Assembly: GCA_963772165.1 (NCBI GenBank)
Contig: CAVYWA010000012.1
Span: 62,001 to 126,000, forward strand
DNA: 64,000 nucleotides
Direction of reading: 5' to 3'
From: JAGVPT01 sp963772165
GTDB taxonomy: Bacteria; Bacteroidota; Ignavibacteria; UBA10030; UBA8401
Shown here: positions 8,471-19,244 of the stretch, piece by piece
How the letters are laid out: each line of letters opens with the position of its first letter
Position numbering within the stretch: the first letter of the stretch is position 1
Program-made: the position numbers and the translations under genes
The notes under the pieces: generated by a model
Told to the model about the DNA's origin: nothing
The model's database searches: none
What the model saw: the letters and a program-made list of their open reading frames with translations, nothing else

Positions 8471-9448
8471 TTACTTCACAACCACTATTCGACGGTCTCC
8501 ATCGCGCATAATAATAAGGTACTTCCTGCTGTCCTGGTTGAACTCCACGGTGCTGAATTCCGAGACCGTAACGGAAAGTGTTGACGTCGCGTAAAGAAGT
8601 TCCTGGATCACCGCCGCCGGAATCACAGCTTTTCCGGAATTGTTTGCCAGGAGCAACGTGTACCCGGTGTCTATCTGTATCGGCCTCTCCGGGCCTCCAT
8701 CATGAACCCCGGGCACACCGTCGTCCCTCATCCTTATTCCGGAATCATATGAAGCAAATCCATCCGGACCGAAAACGATCACCGGTGTGATACGAATAAG
8801 AACGCCGGCGACAGGGTTTCCCCCCGACCACGAGAGCGCAAGATCGCTGTCTGCGTTTACCTGCTGACCATTCGCCTGACTGGTGATGTTGATGAGAGCC
8901 GGCGGAGATGTGATAGAGACCTTCGCTGCGGAAAACGACGACGAGCCGGTGATTTCAAATTCATAGCTCGTGCTTGCCACAAAACTTACCCCGGCGTTTG
9001 CATTGCCGAACAAATGCGGGAAGAGAGAGTAGAACGTTCCACCAAAGAAATGATGAATTTTCTCGAACTCTTCGTGATTGCCGGAATAATTCAGATAAAC
9101 CAAGCCGATGTCTTCCGCGGCATGGGACCATCGGGGTCCGGGCGCTTTCGCAAGCGTGTCGAAGATGACCACCGACGCATCTCCCAGCCGTTCCGAGTCT
9201 TGAGCGACCGGTCCCACGAATGGATTCCATCCGATATAAAATACTCCGTCACTGCTGTCGACGGGAACGCCGGAAAGGTGTGCGACCGTCAATTCATCGA
9301 CGGCAATCGAAGTGCCGACCGAACTTCGGGCATCAGCCTGCTGGCCGGAATAATAGTACGGGTGAGTGGACTGTGAACATCCCGCCAGATCCATCGCGCC
9401 GATCATCCCCACGATGGAAAAAATTACGATCGTCTTTGTCAGCTTCAT
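8471..9448 (-). CDS. hypothetical lipoprotein
   Basis: A 325-residue protein with a ribosome-binding site (GGGAGG) and a signal peptide ending in a lipobox (DLAGC), so it is likely an outer-membrane-associated lipoprotein. The C-terminal half contains segments resembling immunoglobulin-like beta strands (SPPALINITSQANGQQV, DLALSWSGG). The protein ends in IIMRDGDRRIVVVK. No catalytic motif is evident. It lies 21 bases downstream of the T9SS arylsulfotransferase-like gene on the same strand, so the two may be co-transcribed. Function unknown. Confidence 0.7.
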   Translation of the reverse strand: MKLTKTIVIFSIVGMIGAMDLAGCSQSTHPYYYSGQQADARSSVGTSIAVDELTVAHLSGVPVDSSDGVFYIGWNPFVGPVAQDSERLGDASVVIFDTLAKAPGPRWSHAAEDIGLVYLNYSGNHEEFEKIHHFFGGTFYSLFPHLFGNANAGVSFVASTSYEFEITGSSSFSAAKVSITSPPALINITSQANGQQVNADSDLALSWSGGNPVAGVLIRITPVIVFGPDGFASYDSGIRMRDDGVPGVHDGGPERPIQIDTGYTLLLANNSGKAVIPAAVIQELLYATSTLSVTVSEFSTVEFNQDSRKYLIIMRDGDRRIVVVK

Positions 9449-9469
9449 AGAACCCTCCCATCAACTTGT

Positions 9470-11332
9470 CTATTTGATCAGTACCATTTTTTTTGTTTCA
9501 ACATTTTGGCCGCTCTGGAGGCGGTAATAATAAACGCCGCTGGCGAGGGCAGAACCGTCGAACGAAACTGTCTGCACTTCTTTTCCCCTGACAACGCCGT
9601 CAACAAGCGTCGCGACCTTCTGGCCAAGGATGTTGTACACGCTCAGCGTCGCAGTTCCCGTTGCAGGGAGGATAAAAGATATTTTCGTTGCCGGATTAAA
9701 AGGGTTCGGATAATTCTCATTCAATGTCATGACATCCGGTACGGCAGCGGTCGCTCCTTTCGCCACGACACCCGTTGTCGATCCTCCCACGTTCCACTGA
9801 TACCGGTATGCCCGATAGCTCACAACCAGAGTGGGCAGCGACATTTCATAAACTTTTTTCCCGTCGCTCGTGACTTCGGTAACCGATGGGTTGGTCGCTC
9901 CCCATCCGATAAGAGTGTTCCCATTGGACAATCGTTGAACATAGCCCATCGCAGGACTGACATAATCAGGATTGTTTCTATACTGCCACACAAGCGTTGC
10001 GATTTTATTCACTTGGTCGACTTGATATTCAAGAGCGCGGGAGAAAGGGGGCGTATGAAAATTGCCGTTGTCAAACATCGTAAGATTTCCGTTTGCAAGC
10101 CTTCGAATGGCGTGCTGGTGAGAGTAACCGATCGAATCGTTGACAAACGTAAACTGGTTATTTTTCCCTCCCATTCTCCAAATAATATTTCCTGTCGTCC
10201 GGTCAATCTTCGTAATCTCATCCATGTGACGGCAGGAAAGAAGTATGTTCCCGTCTCCGTCCACTTCAATGGCGTTCGCATGAACATAATCGATGGTCGC
10301 CGCGTAGAGGTCCTCATGTGTGGCGTCGGTTATCTGAAAATGATCCCAGGTGCGCCATTGGAAGACAACGTTTTTAGCTTGGTCAAGTTCCTGGAGAATG
10401 ATTCCCGTGACAACCGCAGCAGAGTCTCCTCCCGAAATAATTTTTGACATATCGACAACTTCAGGGTCGTCCCCCATCAAAAGCACATGTCCGTTGGGCA
10501 AAATCCGCAGTTCGTGGGTGTCGGTGGTGTAACCGTTCCCGCATTGATAACTGTTCACAGTCGTATAAGACGAATCCATCTCATAGAACATCCATGCTCC
10601 CTCATCAAAATAGGTCAGATGGCCGTTCGGCTGAATGGTAAAATCTATCGAGCTGCCATCGATCCCATCGACCTGCCTGTCAAAAATAGGGTGGCCTGAA
10701 TTATCAAGGATCATGAGGTATGGCGTCGTCACAACACCCGCAGTCCACGGAAAATTGCTGAGAAAAATGTACCCGGGAGCGGTAACGCTATCGGTCGTGA
10801 TCGTCAAGGCAGGAAAATTTGCCGGAAGAGTTGAATCCTTCACACTGAGAACGGAAGAAGCCTGAGCAGCATGCGGCAAGTAAGGAATGGATGCTTCCGA
10901 AGTTATCTTGGGCGGCGGTATCTTGAGCAATTTTTGTGTGATGGTAAAATGAAATTTCATTGATGAAACACTGCTTCCGTCCGCCAAGCGCAATCCATTG
11001 CCGAGGCTGACGGTAACTTCCTCTCCTTCCGTGAACGGCACGTTGGGGACGAAGAGCATTGTCTTCGTATCATCGGAAAGGACGATTCTTCCGGCATGCT
11101 CGCCGCTCGAAGCAGCAGTGACAGAAATAATTTCGCCGATGCAAGACTTGCCGGATCGAATTGCATCCTTCGCCCTGATAGACAATACTCGACTGCGGCA
11201 TATTCATTGTCGAGCCGGGAACTGGGGAGATATAAACGATGTCCGCGTTGGTTTGCGTTTGGGCTTCCAAACGGGCCACTGCACGAACAGACCGAACAAC
11301 AAAACTGCACCCGCGTACCCAATTCCCTTCAT
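9470..11332 (-). pseudogene. arylsulfotransferase-like T9SS cargo protein, two frameshifts
   Basis: The composite protein has about 620 residues. A perfect AGGAGG precedes the start at 11332, followed by a signal peptide (MKGIGYAGAVLLFGLFVQ). A shift near 11260-11285 leads to the frame reading ADIVYISPVPGSTMNMPQSS. A second near 11175-11190 leads to the main frame with a Big-like domain and an arylsulfotransferase-type propeller (THELRILPNGHVLLMG, VHANAIEVDGDGNILLSCRH, YSHQHAIRRLANGNLTMFDN). The C-terminus is a T9SS sorting domain (NYPNPFNPATKISFILP ... ETKKMVLIK). The enzyme family transfers sulfuryl groups between phenols, but in this phylum function is often unverified. The uniform coding character across shifts points to sequencing error or recent damage. 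Confidence 0.75.
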
Positions 11333-11475
11333 ATACTCCTCCTTTTTTATGTGTTGAACCCTTTTATTTCCGAGGTTCCTTTGCTTCAAAGTCATTTGGG
11401 ACCAGCTTATCAGCTATGATAGCCGGTAGGGTTCTCTATGTAAATTCCTTTAATTGGGTTCTAAGGCATCTTCTT

Positions 11476-11498
11476 GGCCAAGCGGTGGCCTTTTTTTT
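11476..11498 (+). terminator. hairpin followed by eight T residues
   Basis: GGCCA (11476-11480) pairs with TGGCC (11486-11490) and is followed by TTTTTTTT. A longer alternative pairing uses GCCAAGCGGTG with CACCGCCTGGC downstream. It would terminate plus-strand transcription, yet no plus-strand gene precedes it, so it may limit antisense transcription between two minus-strand genes. Confidence 0.35.
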
Positions 11499-11568
11499 GA
11501 CACCGCCTGGCTCGAAGAGGTTTAGTGCTTTTCCGCCTCGTTGTGAATCACCTAGCAATTGCGTTATG

Positions 11569-13731
11569 TTATTTCAACAACATCATTTTCTTCACAGCTT
11601 CGAAGGTGCCGCTTTCAATCCGGTAGAAATAAACGCCGCTCGCCATGTTCACCGCATTCCATTGCCGATTGTATGTTCCCGCCTGCAATTCTTCGGAAAC
11701 AATTGTTGATAGTTCTCTTCCCAGTACGTCAAAAACCTTGAGCGATACGAATGACCGGGATGGAAGAGAGAATGAGATTGTTGTCGTTGGATTAAATGGA
11801 TTTGGATAGTTCTGTGAGAGCGAAAATGTTGTTGGTATGTCACTCTTGCTATCCTTGACAGCAGTAATCATATCCGACAACGGCCGCCTCCACGTACCAC
11901 TGCCATTAGTCCCTGCAAAAAGATCTGTTTCACTCACAGCAAGTGAACTAATGTTAGTGTTCGTCAAGCCCGTATTGACTGCACTCCAGCTTGTGCCATT
12001 GTCCGTAGAAAGAAAAATACCACCATTTGATACACCCGTATAAATAGTCCCTGCGAAGATATTCGTGCCCGAGATGGCAAGGGCTGAAACATTAGCGTTC
12101 GTTAAACTGGTAGCAGCCCAGTTTGTGCCGTTATCTGTAGAGAGAAAAACACCGTCCCCGGTCGCAGCAAAAAGATTTGTGCCTTCCACGCCAAGAGCAT
12201 AGACTATTTCGTTAGATAACCGAGTGCTGGGTAAAGTCCAGCTTTTGCCGTTATTCGTTGAGAGAAACACGCCTCCATTCTGAGTTCCTGCAAAAATATT
12301 TGTTGCCCCGGTGCCGGTACGTGGAAACAGCAAGTGAAAAAATACACATATTTGTCAATCCTGAATCGACAACATTCCAACTCGTGCCGTTGTTGGTCGA
12401 AAGAAAAACACCATTACCGCTTTGTCCGTCTCCAGCAAAAATATTCGAGTCGGATACGGCAAGACAAGTGATGTAAAGATTTATCACTCCTGAATCCAAC
12501 CAAGTCCAGCTACGTGCCGTTGTTCGTTGAACGAAGGATGCCAGGGACAAAGCTCATGCCGGCGAAGAGATTCGCACCTGACTCGACAAAAGAAGAGACA
12601 TACGAATTTGATGGCAGTGCTGAATCGACCGTCATCCAGCTATCGCCGTAGTTGGTGGATAGTTGAATGCCGTTGTCCCCGGCGATGAGATTCGAACCGA
12701 AAACGCCAAGAGCCGAGATAGAAGTGTTCGTCACACCGGTGCTGGCCGGAGTCCAGCTTGCGCCGTCGTTCGTTGAGAGAAAAATACCGTTGGCGGTCCC
12801 GGCAAACAGATTTGTGCCTTTCACAGCAAGGGTATTAATGATCGTGTCTGTCAAACCAGTGTTCATCTGAGCCCAGGATGTTCCGTTGTTGGTAGAGAGA
12901 AATACGCCCCTGAAAGTCCCTGCAAAGATATTCGAGTCTTTGACAGCAAAAGCAGCAACTGGTGTATGTTGCAATCCGGAATCAGCTGCAGCCCAGCTGA
13001 CACCGTTGTTCGTCGAGAGATAAACGTTGCCATAGAGACTGTACCGGTATCTGGCCGACCGGGACAGGAACAGGCAACAATGTTCCAGCGAAGAGATTCG
13101 TGGAGCTTGCCCCGCCGGGGGCGGGGGATACTGCGAGAGCGGTGACAATATTTCCTGTCAATCCTGAATCGACCGAAGTCCAGCTCGTGCCGTTGTCCGT
13201 GGAACGATAAACGCCGTTATCGCCGGCACCGACAAAAAGATTCGCGCTATCCACAACAAGAGCGGTAATGTTAGTACTCGCCAGAACCGTACTCCAACTT
13301 GCGCCATTGTCGGTGGAAAGAAAAAGTCCATTCGAGCCTGCAAAGAGATTCGTTCCACTTATAGCAAGGACGTTAACGCCCAATGGCGCCAAGCCGCTTG
13401 CGGTCCAGCTAGTGCCGTTGTTCGTCGAGACAAAAAAGCCGCCGCCGTAGCTCCCTTCAGTCCCTGCATAAAGATTCGTGCCGTCCGCAGCAAGGGCCAA
13501 CGTGTTGGTGTTTATCAATCCGGCCTTCGCCGCAGTCCAACTTTGCCCGTTGTTCGTTGAGAAAAAAACACCGCCGCTATAAGTTCCGGCAAAGATAGTT
13601 GTACTATCCACAGCAAAACAAGTAATATCACCGCCGTAGGGACCGTTGCTTTGTACCCATTGTGCATTCAATGAATCCATATTTACAGCGACTGATATGT
13701 ACAAAAGCATGATTCTCATTATGCGTGTCAT
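11569..13731 (-). pseudogene. secreted beta-propeller-type repeat protein with T9SS domain, three frameshifts
   Basis: The composite of about 720 residues starts at 13731 (GGAGA upstream) with a short signal sequence. It then carries some fifteen repeats of about 35-40 residues with the pattern NLFAGT..GVFLSTNNGTSW, typical of BNR/YCF48-like or sortilin-type propellers. The last 80 residues are a T9SS sorting domain (NYPNPFNPTTTISFSLP ... EAVKKMMLLK). Frame changes fall near 13045-13060, 12515-12525 and 12315-12330, and the repeat pattern continues across each. Repetitive DNA makes assembly errors plausible. The protein would be a cell-surface or released binding protein. Its ligand is unknown. 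Confidence 0.75.
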
Positions 13732-13880
13732 AAATATTCTCCATTCAGAGACTTCCCTATATTTTGATCACATTGTCCGCATCACAAATTTCTCCGTTCA
13801 TAAAAGGAAGATGTATTTGACGTTTCCTGGAATTTGAAACTGCTTAACGCTTGCTTATTTTTTCTCGAATGCTCATCGTA

Positions 13881-14579
13881 CTATTTCAACAGCATCATTT
13901 TCTTGACGGCGCTAAATGAACCGCTTTCAATCCGGTAGAAATAAACTCCGCTGGAGAGCGCCGAAGCATTGAACGAAACTTCATACGTTCCCACATTCTG
14001 ATTTCCTTCAACCAAAGTTCCTACAGCCTGGCCAAGGATATTATAGACATGCACCGCAACCCTGCCAGAAACCGGTAATGTGTAACGAATCGTGGTCGAT
14101 GGGTTGAACGGATCCGGATAGTTGTTTTCGAGAGCATAGCCCTGCGGCGCTGCAGGTTCTTCCCTAACAGCATTAAGCGTATTTACAGTTACCCATAATG
14201 TGTCAGAGAATCCACCTCCGACTTCTCCGACCACCGAATGCCTACCGTCAGCCAAACTATCTTTGGTTACGGGAAAAGGAGGGACATAAGTCCATTCGAG
14301 TGAATCGCCGGGGGAAACCACGTTCGGCGCTTGCGTGAGCGGACACGGCCCGTGTCCGAAGTGTCCGAACATGCTAAAACTATCAATAGAGTATGCCACA
14401 TCACAATCAGATAACCACAAAGTGTCGGGGACTTTCCCGATATTTGTGGCACCGACAGTCACGTGAATACTGTCCCCATAATAATATGCCAGAGTGTTTG
14501 TAGAGACAAAGTATTTCATCTGTGCCATGAGAGGCGACCACGCCAGTGCAAGCAGAGTAAATAGACCTATACGTTTCAT
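13881..14579 (-). CDS. T9SS cargo protein with BsuPI-like domain
   Basis: A 232-residue protein with a clear AGGAGAAC ribosome-binding site and signal peptide (residues 1-19). Residues about 22-135 form a beta-sandwich-like region (YYYGDSIHVTVGATNIG, GDSLEWTYVPPFPV) resembling the BsuPI-type intracellular proteinase inhibitor fold. That match is tentative. Residues about 150-232 are a T9SS sorting domain (NNYPDPFNPSTTIRYTLP ... AVKKMMLLK). The sorting-domain DNA closely resembles that of the next downstream gene, suggesting duplication or gene conversion. It should be exported and anchored at the cell surface. Confidence 0.75.
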   Translation of the reverse strand: MKRIGLFTLLALAWSPLMAQMKYFVSTNTLAYYYGDSIHVTVGATNIGKVPDTLWLSDCDVAYSIDSFSMFGHFGHGPCPLTQAPNVVSPGDSLEWTYVPPFPVTKDSLADGRHSVVGEVGGGFSDTLWVTVNTLNAVREEPAAPQGYALENNYPDPFNPSTTIRYTLPVSGRVAVHVYNILGQAVGTLVEGNQNVGTYEVSFNASALSSGVYFYRIESGSFSAVKKMMLLK

Positions 14580-14681
14580 TATTGTTCTCCTTTCGAAATA
14601 TACCTCGTGCAGGAGATGACTTGCACCAAAGAACTGTATTGATGAAATGTCAAATGAATGTTTGCGCCCTAACTTTTTACT

Positions 14682-16737
14682 TTATTTCAACAACATCATC
14701 TTCTTCACTGCCTCGAAGGAGCCGCTTTCAATTCGGTAGAAATAAACGCCGCTGGAGAGAGCCGAAGCGTTGAATGAAACTTCATACGTTCCCACATTCT
14801 GATTTCCGTCAACTAAGCGTTGCTACAGCCTGGCCAAGAATATTATAGACGCGCACCGCAACTTTGCCGGAAACCGGAAGTGTGTAACGAATCATCGTCG
14901 ACGGGTTGAACGGATTCGGATAATTTTGACCAAGAGAAAATTGCGTCGGTTGAAGCGCAGGAGCATTCTCAACCGCTGTTACCACCGAGCTGATCGACAA
15001 AGACACGTTTGCATTCACGGGGTTTCCCGATGCATCATATGAGACAGTACCGGCACCCGCCGGCATGTCAGTCGGAACGGGATTGGGTCCAGCGTTATAT
15101 CCAAGCCGGTCTACAAAAAGAGAGTACGTTCCGGGAGCGAGCCCGTCGATGCTATAATTCCCTTTAACATCGGTGATATCGAACCCCGCGACCACATTTC
15201 CCTTATAGGCGTAAACGATAGCGCCTGCCATTGTGGAAGCTGTACCCGATGTCAGAGTCAGGATACCCGAAATATCCGCGAACCCGGTCACCGATGTCGG
15301 AATTTCATGCACGTAGATGTCTATACCGTTAACAGTATTTCCTGCTGATAACAATTTTGGTTGCGCTTTTGCCATCGTGTCGTGATCGTGTCAGTGGAGT
15401 AGAAGGCAGGAGCATAACTGCCAAGGGGTACAGCAAACACAAAGTATGAACCCGGCAGCAAATTGCCGATCGTGAAGTTGCCGAGCGAATCTGTGTCGGC
15501 GAAATATGAACGCGGCTCTCCATAATTATCGACGGTTGTCCAACGATCCCGGGTAGCGATAATACGCGACGGTACTCCCGTATCGAGCGCCGAGTCAATC
15601 ACGGCTCCTTCAATCGTACCAAGAGCGATCGATGGGAGTTTTGTAAGCACAAAGTTAATACCCGCGCTGTCCTGTTGCAGCACCAGCGTGGTCGCCGAAA
15701 GAAGGTCAGACTGCCCAGGATAAAATTCTGTCCCATACCCCGGGGCTTCTGCAAATGCAATGTACGAGCCGGCCGGGATCAGAAGAGAATAGCTTCCGGT
15801 AGTCGTATCGACTTTGGCCTGAAAGACATTCGGTGAATTTCCTTGGAGCTGGAAGCCGCCGCCGGCAGCATTCATATCGAAATAATCCCGAAAATCATCG
15901 ATGGTAACATTACTGTTGAGCGCAAAGCCGGCTCGGACAAAAAATACGTACGAAGTTTTGACCGGATTAAGCACCGAGTCGGTAACGATACCCGAAACGG
16001 AAACTTTCGGCATTTTGGCTGCACCCTCCGCAAGTGTAAAGTTTATAATGTAAACACCCACTTTCGAGCTATCGAGAATATTAATGTCCTGGGCTGAATC
16101 AACAGTTGCCGCACCGTCGTACCACTGGCTCGCATATTGAGGCGAGGGAGAAACTGCGTGCAGTTTGTAATAACCTGGATCGATTCTGGAAATACGATAG
16201 TTGCCATATTGATCCGTTCTTGCCGTATACGCATAACAGCCGCCGCCCGGCAAGCTGGGACTCGCGCCTTGTACTTGCAACACTTCGACAACGACATTCG
16301 GAATTCCAACACTCAACGCATCCGTGACTTTCCCTTGGACCACACCATTCCCCCCGGCGACAGCCACCAGAAAGCGTTGCGGAACTAACAACGCTAGCGC
16401 ATGGGTTTTATATTGCACGAGCGCGACTCAACGAAAGAGAATACCATCCTCTCGCAGCAGGCGTCCAACTCACGACACCCGAAGCCGAATCAACGCTAAA
16501 GTCCGGCGGATCCATTGGATCCTTGGCGTAGTGGACAACTGCTTGCGTTGAATCAATCCCATCAAGGTGTACTGTATAAATATAGGGAACTCCAACCTCT
16601 CCGGTCAGAGGAGGCTGAGAGTCAAAGTGGATTTGACCAGGGGGTGGAGGCGGATTACTTTGCGAATAAGCGGGCTGGACGAAAGCGACCGCCACGATGA
16701 GCATCGCAATTGTGAGTAGATAGTATCGCTTGAACAT
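14682..16737 (-). pseudogene. multi-domain T9SS cargo with carboxypeptidase-regulatory-like domains, three frameshifts
   Basis: The start at 16737 (GAGGAG upstream) gives a signal peptide and a putative Ig-like segment (TGEVGVPYIYTVHLDG). After a shift near 16425, several CarboxypepD-regulatory-like beta-sandwich units follow (VQGKVTDALSVGIPNVVVEV, GNFTIGNLLPGSYFVFA). A shift near 15370 leads to a last such unit and the T9SS domain (NYPNPFNPSTMIRYTLP). A one-base insertion near 14816 turns TLVDG into TLS-stop. The correct frame then runs to the stop at 14682, ending KKMMLLK. Total is about 685 residues. It was probably a surface or matrix protein. Confidence 0.7.
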
Positions 16738-16941
16738 AAAGGCTCCTCTGTGTTGATAGTGATAATTGTGGAAGCATGATTGTGTTCTCTTGAATACATA
16801 AAAAATGGCGCAATAATTTGATGCAACTTAAAAAACGGCAATTACAATGCCAATAATTTTCCCGCGTTTTTAGGCAGATCATGACGGGGTTTTGCCGATC
16901 TCGCAGCGCAAAATCTGCGCACCGAGCGCACCGATTGCGTC

Positions 16942-17721
16942 CTATAATTTTATATGAAGGGAAAGATTGTTGGCGCGGTTTGACGGGCTTGGCGGCTCGA
17001 GGGAAAGTGAAGCGGAATTTGCATGGCCGAAGACGTCAATTTCTGAAGCGATATAAACAAGGGCAAAAGCAGAAAACGCGTATGCTTCTGCTTTGTAATA
17101 TTTGTTGTACGTGGAATATTTTGCTTCAATGGTTGATGCGGATATTGCAGAGAGATATTCGTTGCGTGCAGAACTTCTAAGCGCTTCAAAAGCAATCCCG
17201 GCTCCGAGCGTCCCTATTCCTCCTCCAAGAAAGAGGTAGCCGGCAGTCGTTCTGTTCGTATGGAGCTGCTCCCACCCCGGAAAGACGATTGTCCGGAAAG
17301 ACACTTCCATCGATTGCCTAAAGGATCGAACGGCAACCGTGTCAATTTCAGGATTCACATGTAAAGGCTGATGAGCTTTTGTTTCATTGAACACTGCCAG
17401 AATTTTCGGCGAAGTGAGGATCGGATCAAGCTCGAATTGGGGATTGAGTTTGAGAAGAAGTGCAAAATGATCTCCCGCCAGTGACGATTTTCCCTGCGCA
17501 ACCAGGGAAAATGCAATCCACTTCTCGGCAACAATGCGTACAGAATCAGAAAGAGCGGGAATTTCGAGCAGACGGCGCGCTTCTACTTCCGCGTTGACAT
17601 ACGAGCCCGATTCAAACAGCGATTCAATCGAGCGAAATGTGGAATCGATGGAATTTGACTGAGCGAGAGCCGGTATTCCGGCGATAACGATGAGGAGGAA
17701 AATAACCTGGAGTGTTTTCAT
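16942..17721 (-). CDS. hypothetical exported protein with TPR-like region and two membrane segments
   Basis: A 259-residue protein with a signal peptide (residues 1-20). Residues about 28-110 look helical and TPR-like (SIESLFESGSYVNAEVEARR). The C-terminal half has two hydrophobic stretches (AGYLFLGGGIGTLGAGIAFE and YAFSAFALVYIASEID), an arrangement like the DUF5683-type proteins of this phylum. Its ATG overlaps the TGA of the upstream Ser/Thr kinase (ATGA), so the two are translationally coupled, and a role in the same signalling or envelope process is likely. Function unknown. Confidence 0.65.
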   Translation of the reverse strand: MKTLQVIFLLIVIAGIPALAQSNSIDSTFRSIESLFESGSYVNAEVEARRLLEIPALSDSVRIVAEKWIAFSLVAQGKSSLAGDHFALLLKLNPQFELDPILTSPKILAVFNETKAHQPLHVNPEIDTVAVRSFRQSMEVSFRTIVFPGWEQLHTNRTTAGYLFLGGGIGTLGAGIAFEALRSSARNEYLSAISASTIEAKYSTYNKYYKAEAYAFSAFALVYIASEIDVFGHANSASLSLEPPSPSNRANNLSLHIKL

Positions 17722-19244
17722 CGGGAAAACGAAATAGAAAGATGTAACGTGTCGTGTGCAACAATTGTTACCTCCTGCCGGATATCCCGGAACGCAGGGT
17801 TATGAAATCGTACGTCATGTTTTCCTGCAGAAAGTACGACCGCTTTGTCCAAAGGAGTTGTATCTCTGTAGACATCGTCGATATAAATCTCCGCCCACGG
17901 ATTCACGGTGCAATTCAGAAATCCCGCACTTGCAAGAAAATTGCAGTCAACACGAAGTTGACCGTTCCGGCTGATTGTGACCGTCTTAACAACGGGCTCG
18001 AACGAGGGATGAGTGAATACTATCGTGTGAGCACCCGAAGAGAGGACAAGGGGTGCAGTCAACGGGGTCTCGCCGATCAACGCGTTGTCTACAAACACTT
18101 TCGCCCAGGGTGTGCTGGTTATCGCGACCGAACCGGAATCGGTTGAACTCTTGTTTTCATTCGTCACCGGTACCGCCGGTTGTTTTACGTTCGATGTTGT
18201 TTCTTTCCGCAGCGCGGGAGATTCCTCCGAAAGCGTCACAATCGGCTGCGCCACAACGGAGGGCTTCTTTGCCGTATCCACTCTCGATACACCGAGACTA
18301 TCATTTACAGCCGGAGCTGTCTGCGGCGGCAAACGGTGTGCAAAGGAATTGACACCGTAAATTACCGCAGCAACGATCACTATTGCGCCAATGATTCGGA
18401 ACGGTTCTAGCCATTTCGCTCTGAAACGATGCAGCGAAGGAATGGAAGAAGCAGGGCGCTCATCGTGCAGAGCGGCCAATGCCTCGTCGGCTGAAGCAAA
18501 TCGTTGGCGTTTGTCGGGATGCATGAGCCGTTTAACAAATTCTATAAACTCTGCGGACGACATTGGAATAAACCGGTCGAGCATGTCAACCCTGAATGAG
18601 CTGACTCTGTTCAGGCACTCTGCATATGTCGCCCCCTCGAATAAACGCTCTCCGCTCAGTGTTTCAATGACTGTCGCGCCAAGTGAAAATAAATCCGCGC
18701 GAGCGTCGGGCTGTTCGCCAAGGATTTGTTCAGGCGCGATGTAGGCGGGAGTGCCAACCAGCATTCCTTCCGTCGTCATCGTCGACGGAACAGCGATGCG
18801 GGCAAGTCCAAAATCGCTCACTTTGACCGTCCCGTTCACGGCAACCATGATATTCCCCGGTTTGATGTCGCGGTGGATGATCTGTTGGCCGTGAGCCACG
18901 CTTAGGCCGCGCAACACATGAAGCGCGACCTTCGACGCAAGGGGGAATGAACGTTGCGACGTATCCGCAATTAGTTCTTTCAGCGATGTGCCGTCGACAT
19001 ATTCCATGACGATCGCGGGCGCGCCTTCTACTTCGGTGAGGTCGTACACCTGAACGATATATTCCGACCGTATAGCGGCACACGCCCGCGCCTCGCGGAC
19101 AAACCGTTGGCGCAGCTGCTCGTCATGTGCGAGATGCCGGTGAAGGACTTTCAGCAGCACACGCCTGTGAAGGGTCTCATCAAAAGCGCGGTAGACCCGC
19201 GTCGTGCTGCTTTCGCTTATCGTCGCCTCGATCGTGAACGGCAT
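17718..19244 (-). CDS. transmembrane Ser/Thr protein kinase with two PEGA domains
   Basis: A 508-residue eukaryotic-like kinase. The catalytic domain (about 1-270) has the ATP-anchoring Lys32 (VLLKVLH), alpha-C Glu (VREARA), HRDIKPGN (124-131, catalytic Asp126), DFG (144-146) and APEQ. The glycine-rich loop is abnormal: ISESSTTRVYRA where GxGxxG is expected. One membrane span (IIGAIVIVAAVIYGVNSF, about 289-306) is followed by two PEGA domains (about 365-425 and 440-500) outside the cytoplasm, which could bind envelope polymers. The start codon directly follows the stop of a sigma-54 activator (TAAATG), so both are co-translated. The activator is a natural phosphorylation candidate. Confidence 0.88.
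   Translation of the reverse strand: MPFTIEATISESSTTRVYRAFDETLHRRVLLKVLHRHLAHDEQLRQRFVREARACAAIRSEYIVQVYDLTEVEGAPAIVMEYVDGTSLKELIADTSQRSFPLASKVALHVLRGLSVAHGQQIIHRDIKPGNIMVAVNGTVKVSDFGLARIAVPSTMTTEGMLVGTPAYIAPEQILGEQPDARADLFSLGATVIETLSGERLFEGATYAECLNRVSSFRVDMLDRFIPMSSAEFIEFVKRLMHPDKRQRFASADEALAALHDERPASSIPSLHRFRAKWLEPFRIIGAIVIVAAVIYGVNSFAHRLPPQTAPAVNDSLGVSRVDTAKKPSVVAQPIVTLSEESPALRKETTSNVKQPAVPVTNENKSSTDSGSVAITSTPWAKVFVDNALIGETPLTAPLVLSSGAHTIVFTHPSFEPVVKTVTISRNGQLRVDCNFLASAGFLNCTVNPWAEIYIDDVYRDTTPLDKAVVLSAGKHDVRFHNPAFRDIRQEVTIVAHDTLHLSISFSR

Noticed and set aside
9506..10447. 313-codon open frame on the plus strand
   Set aside because: It lies wholly antisense to the arylsulfotransferase-like gene, which has clear domain and T9SS signatures; the translation has no recognisable features.
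11569..13731. Periodic repeats resembling a repeat array
   Set aside because: The period matches 35-40 residue protein repeats in a coding frame with no unique spacers, so it is not a CRISPR array.
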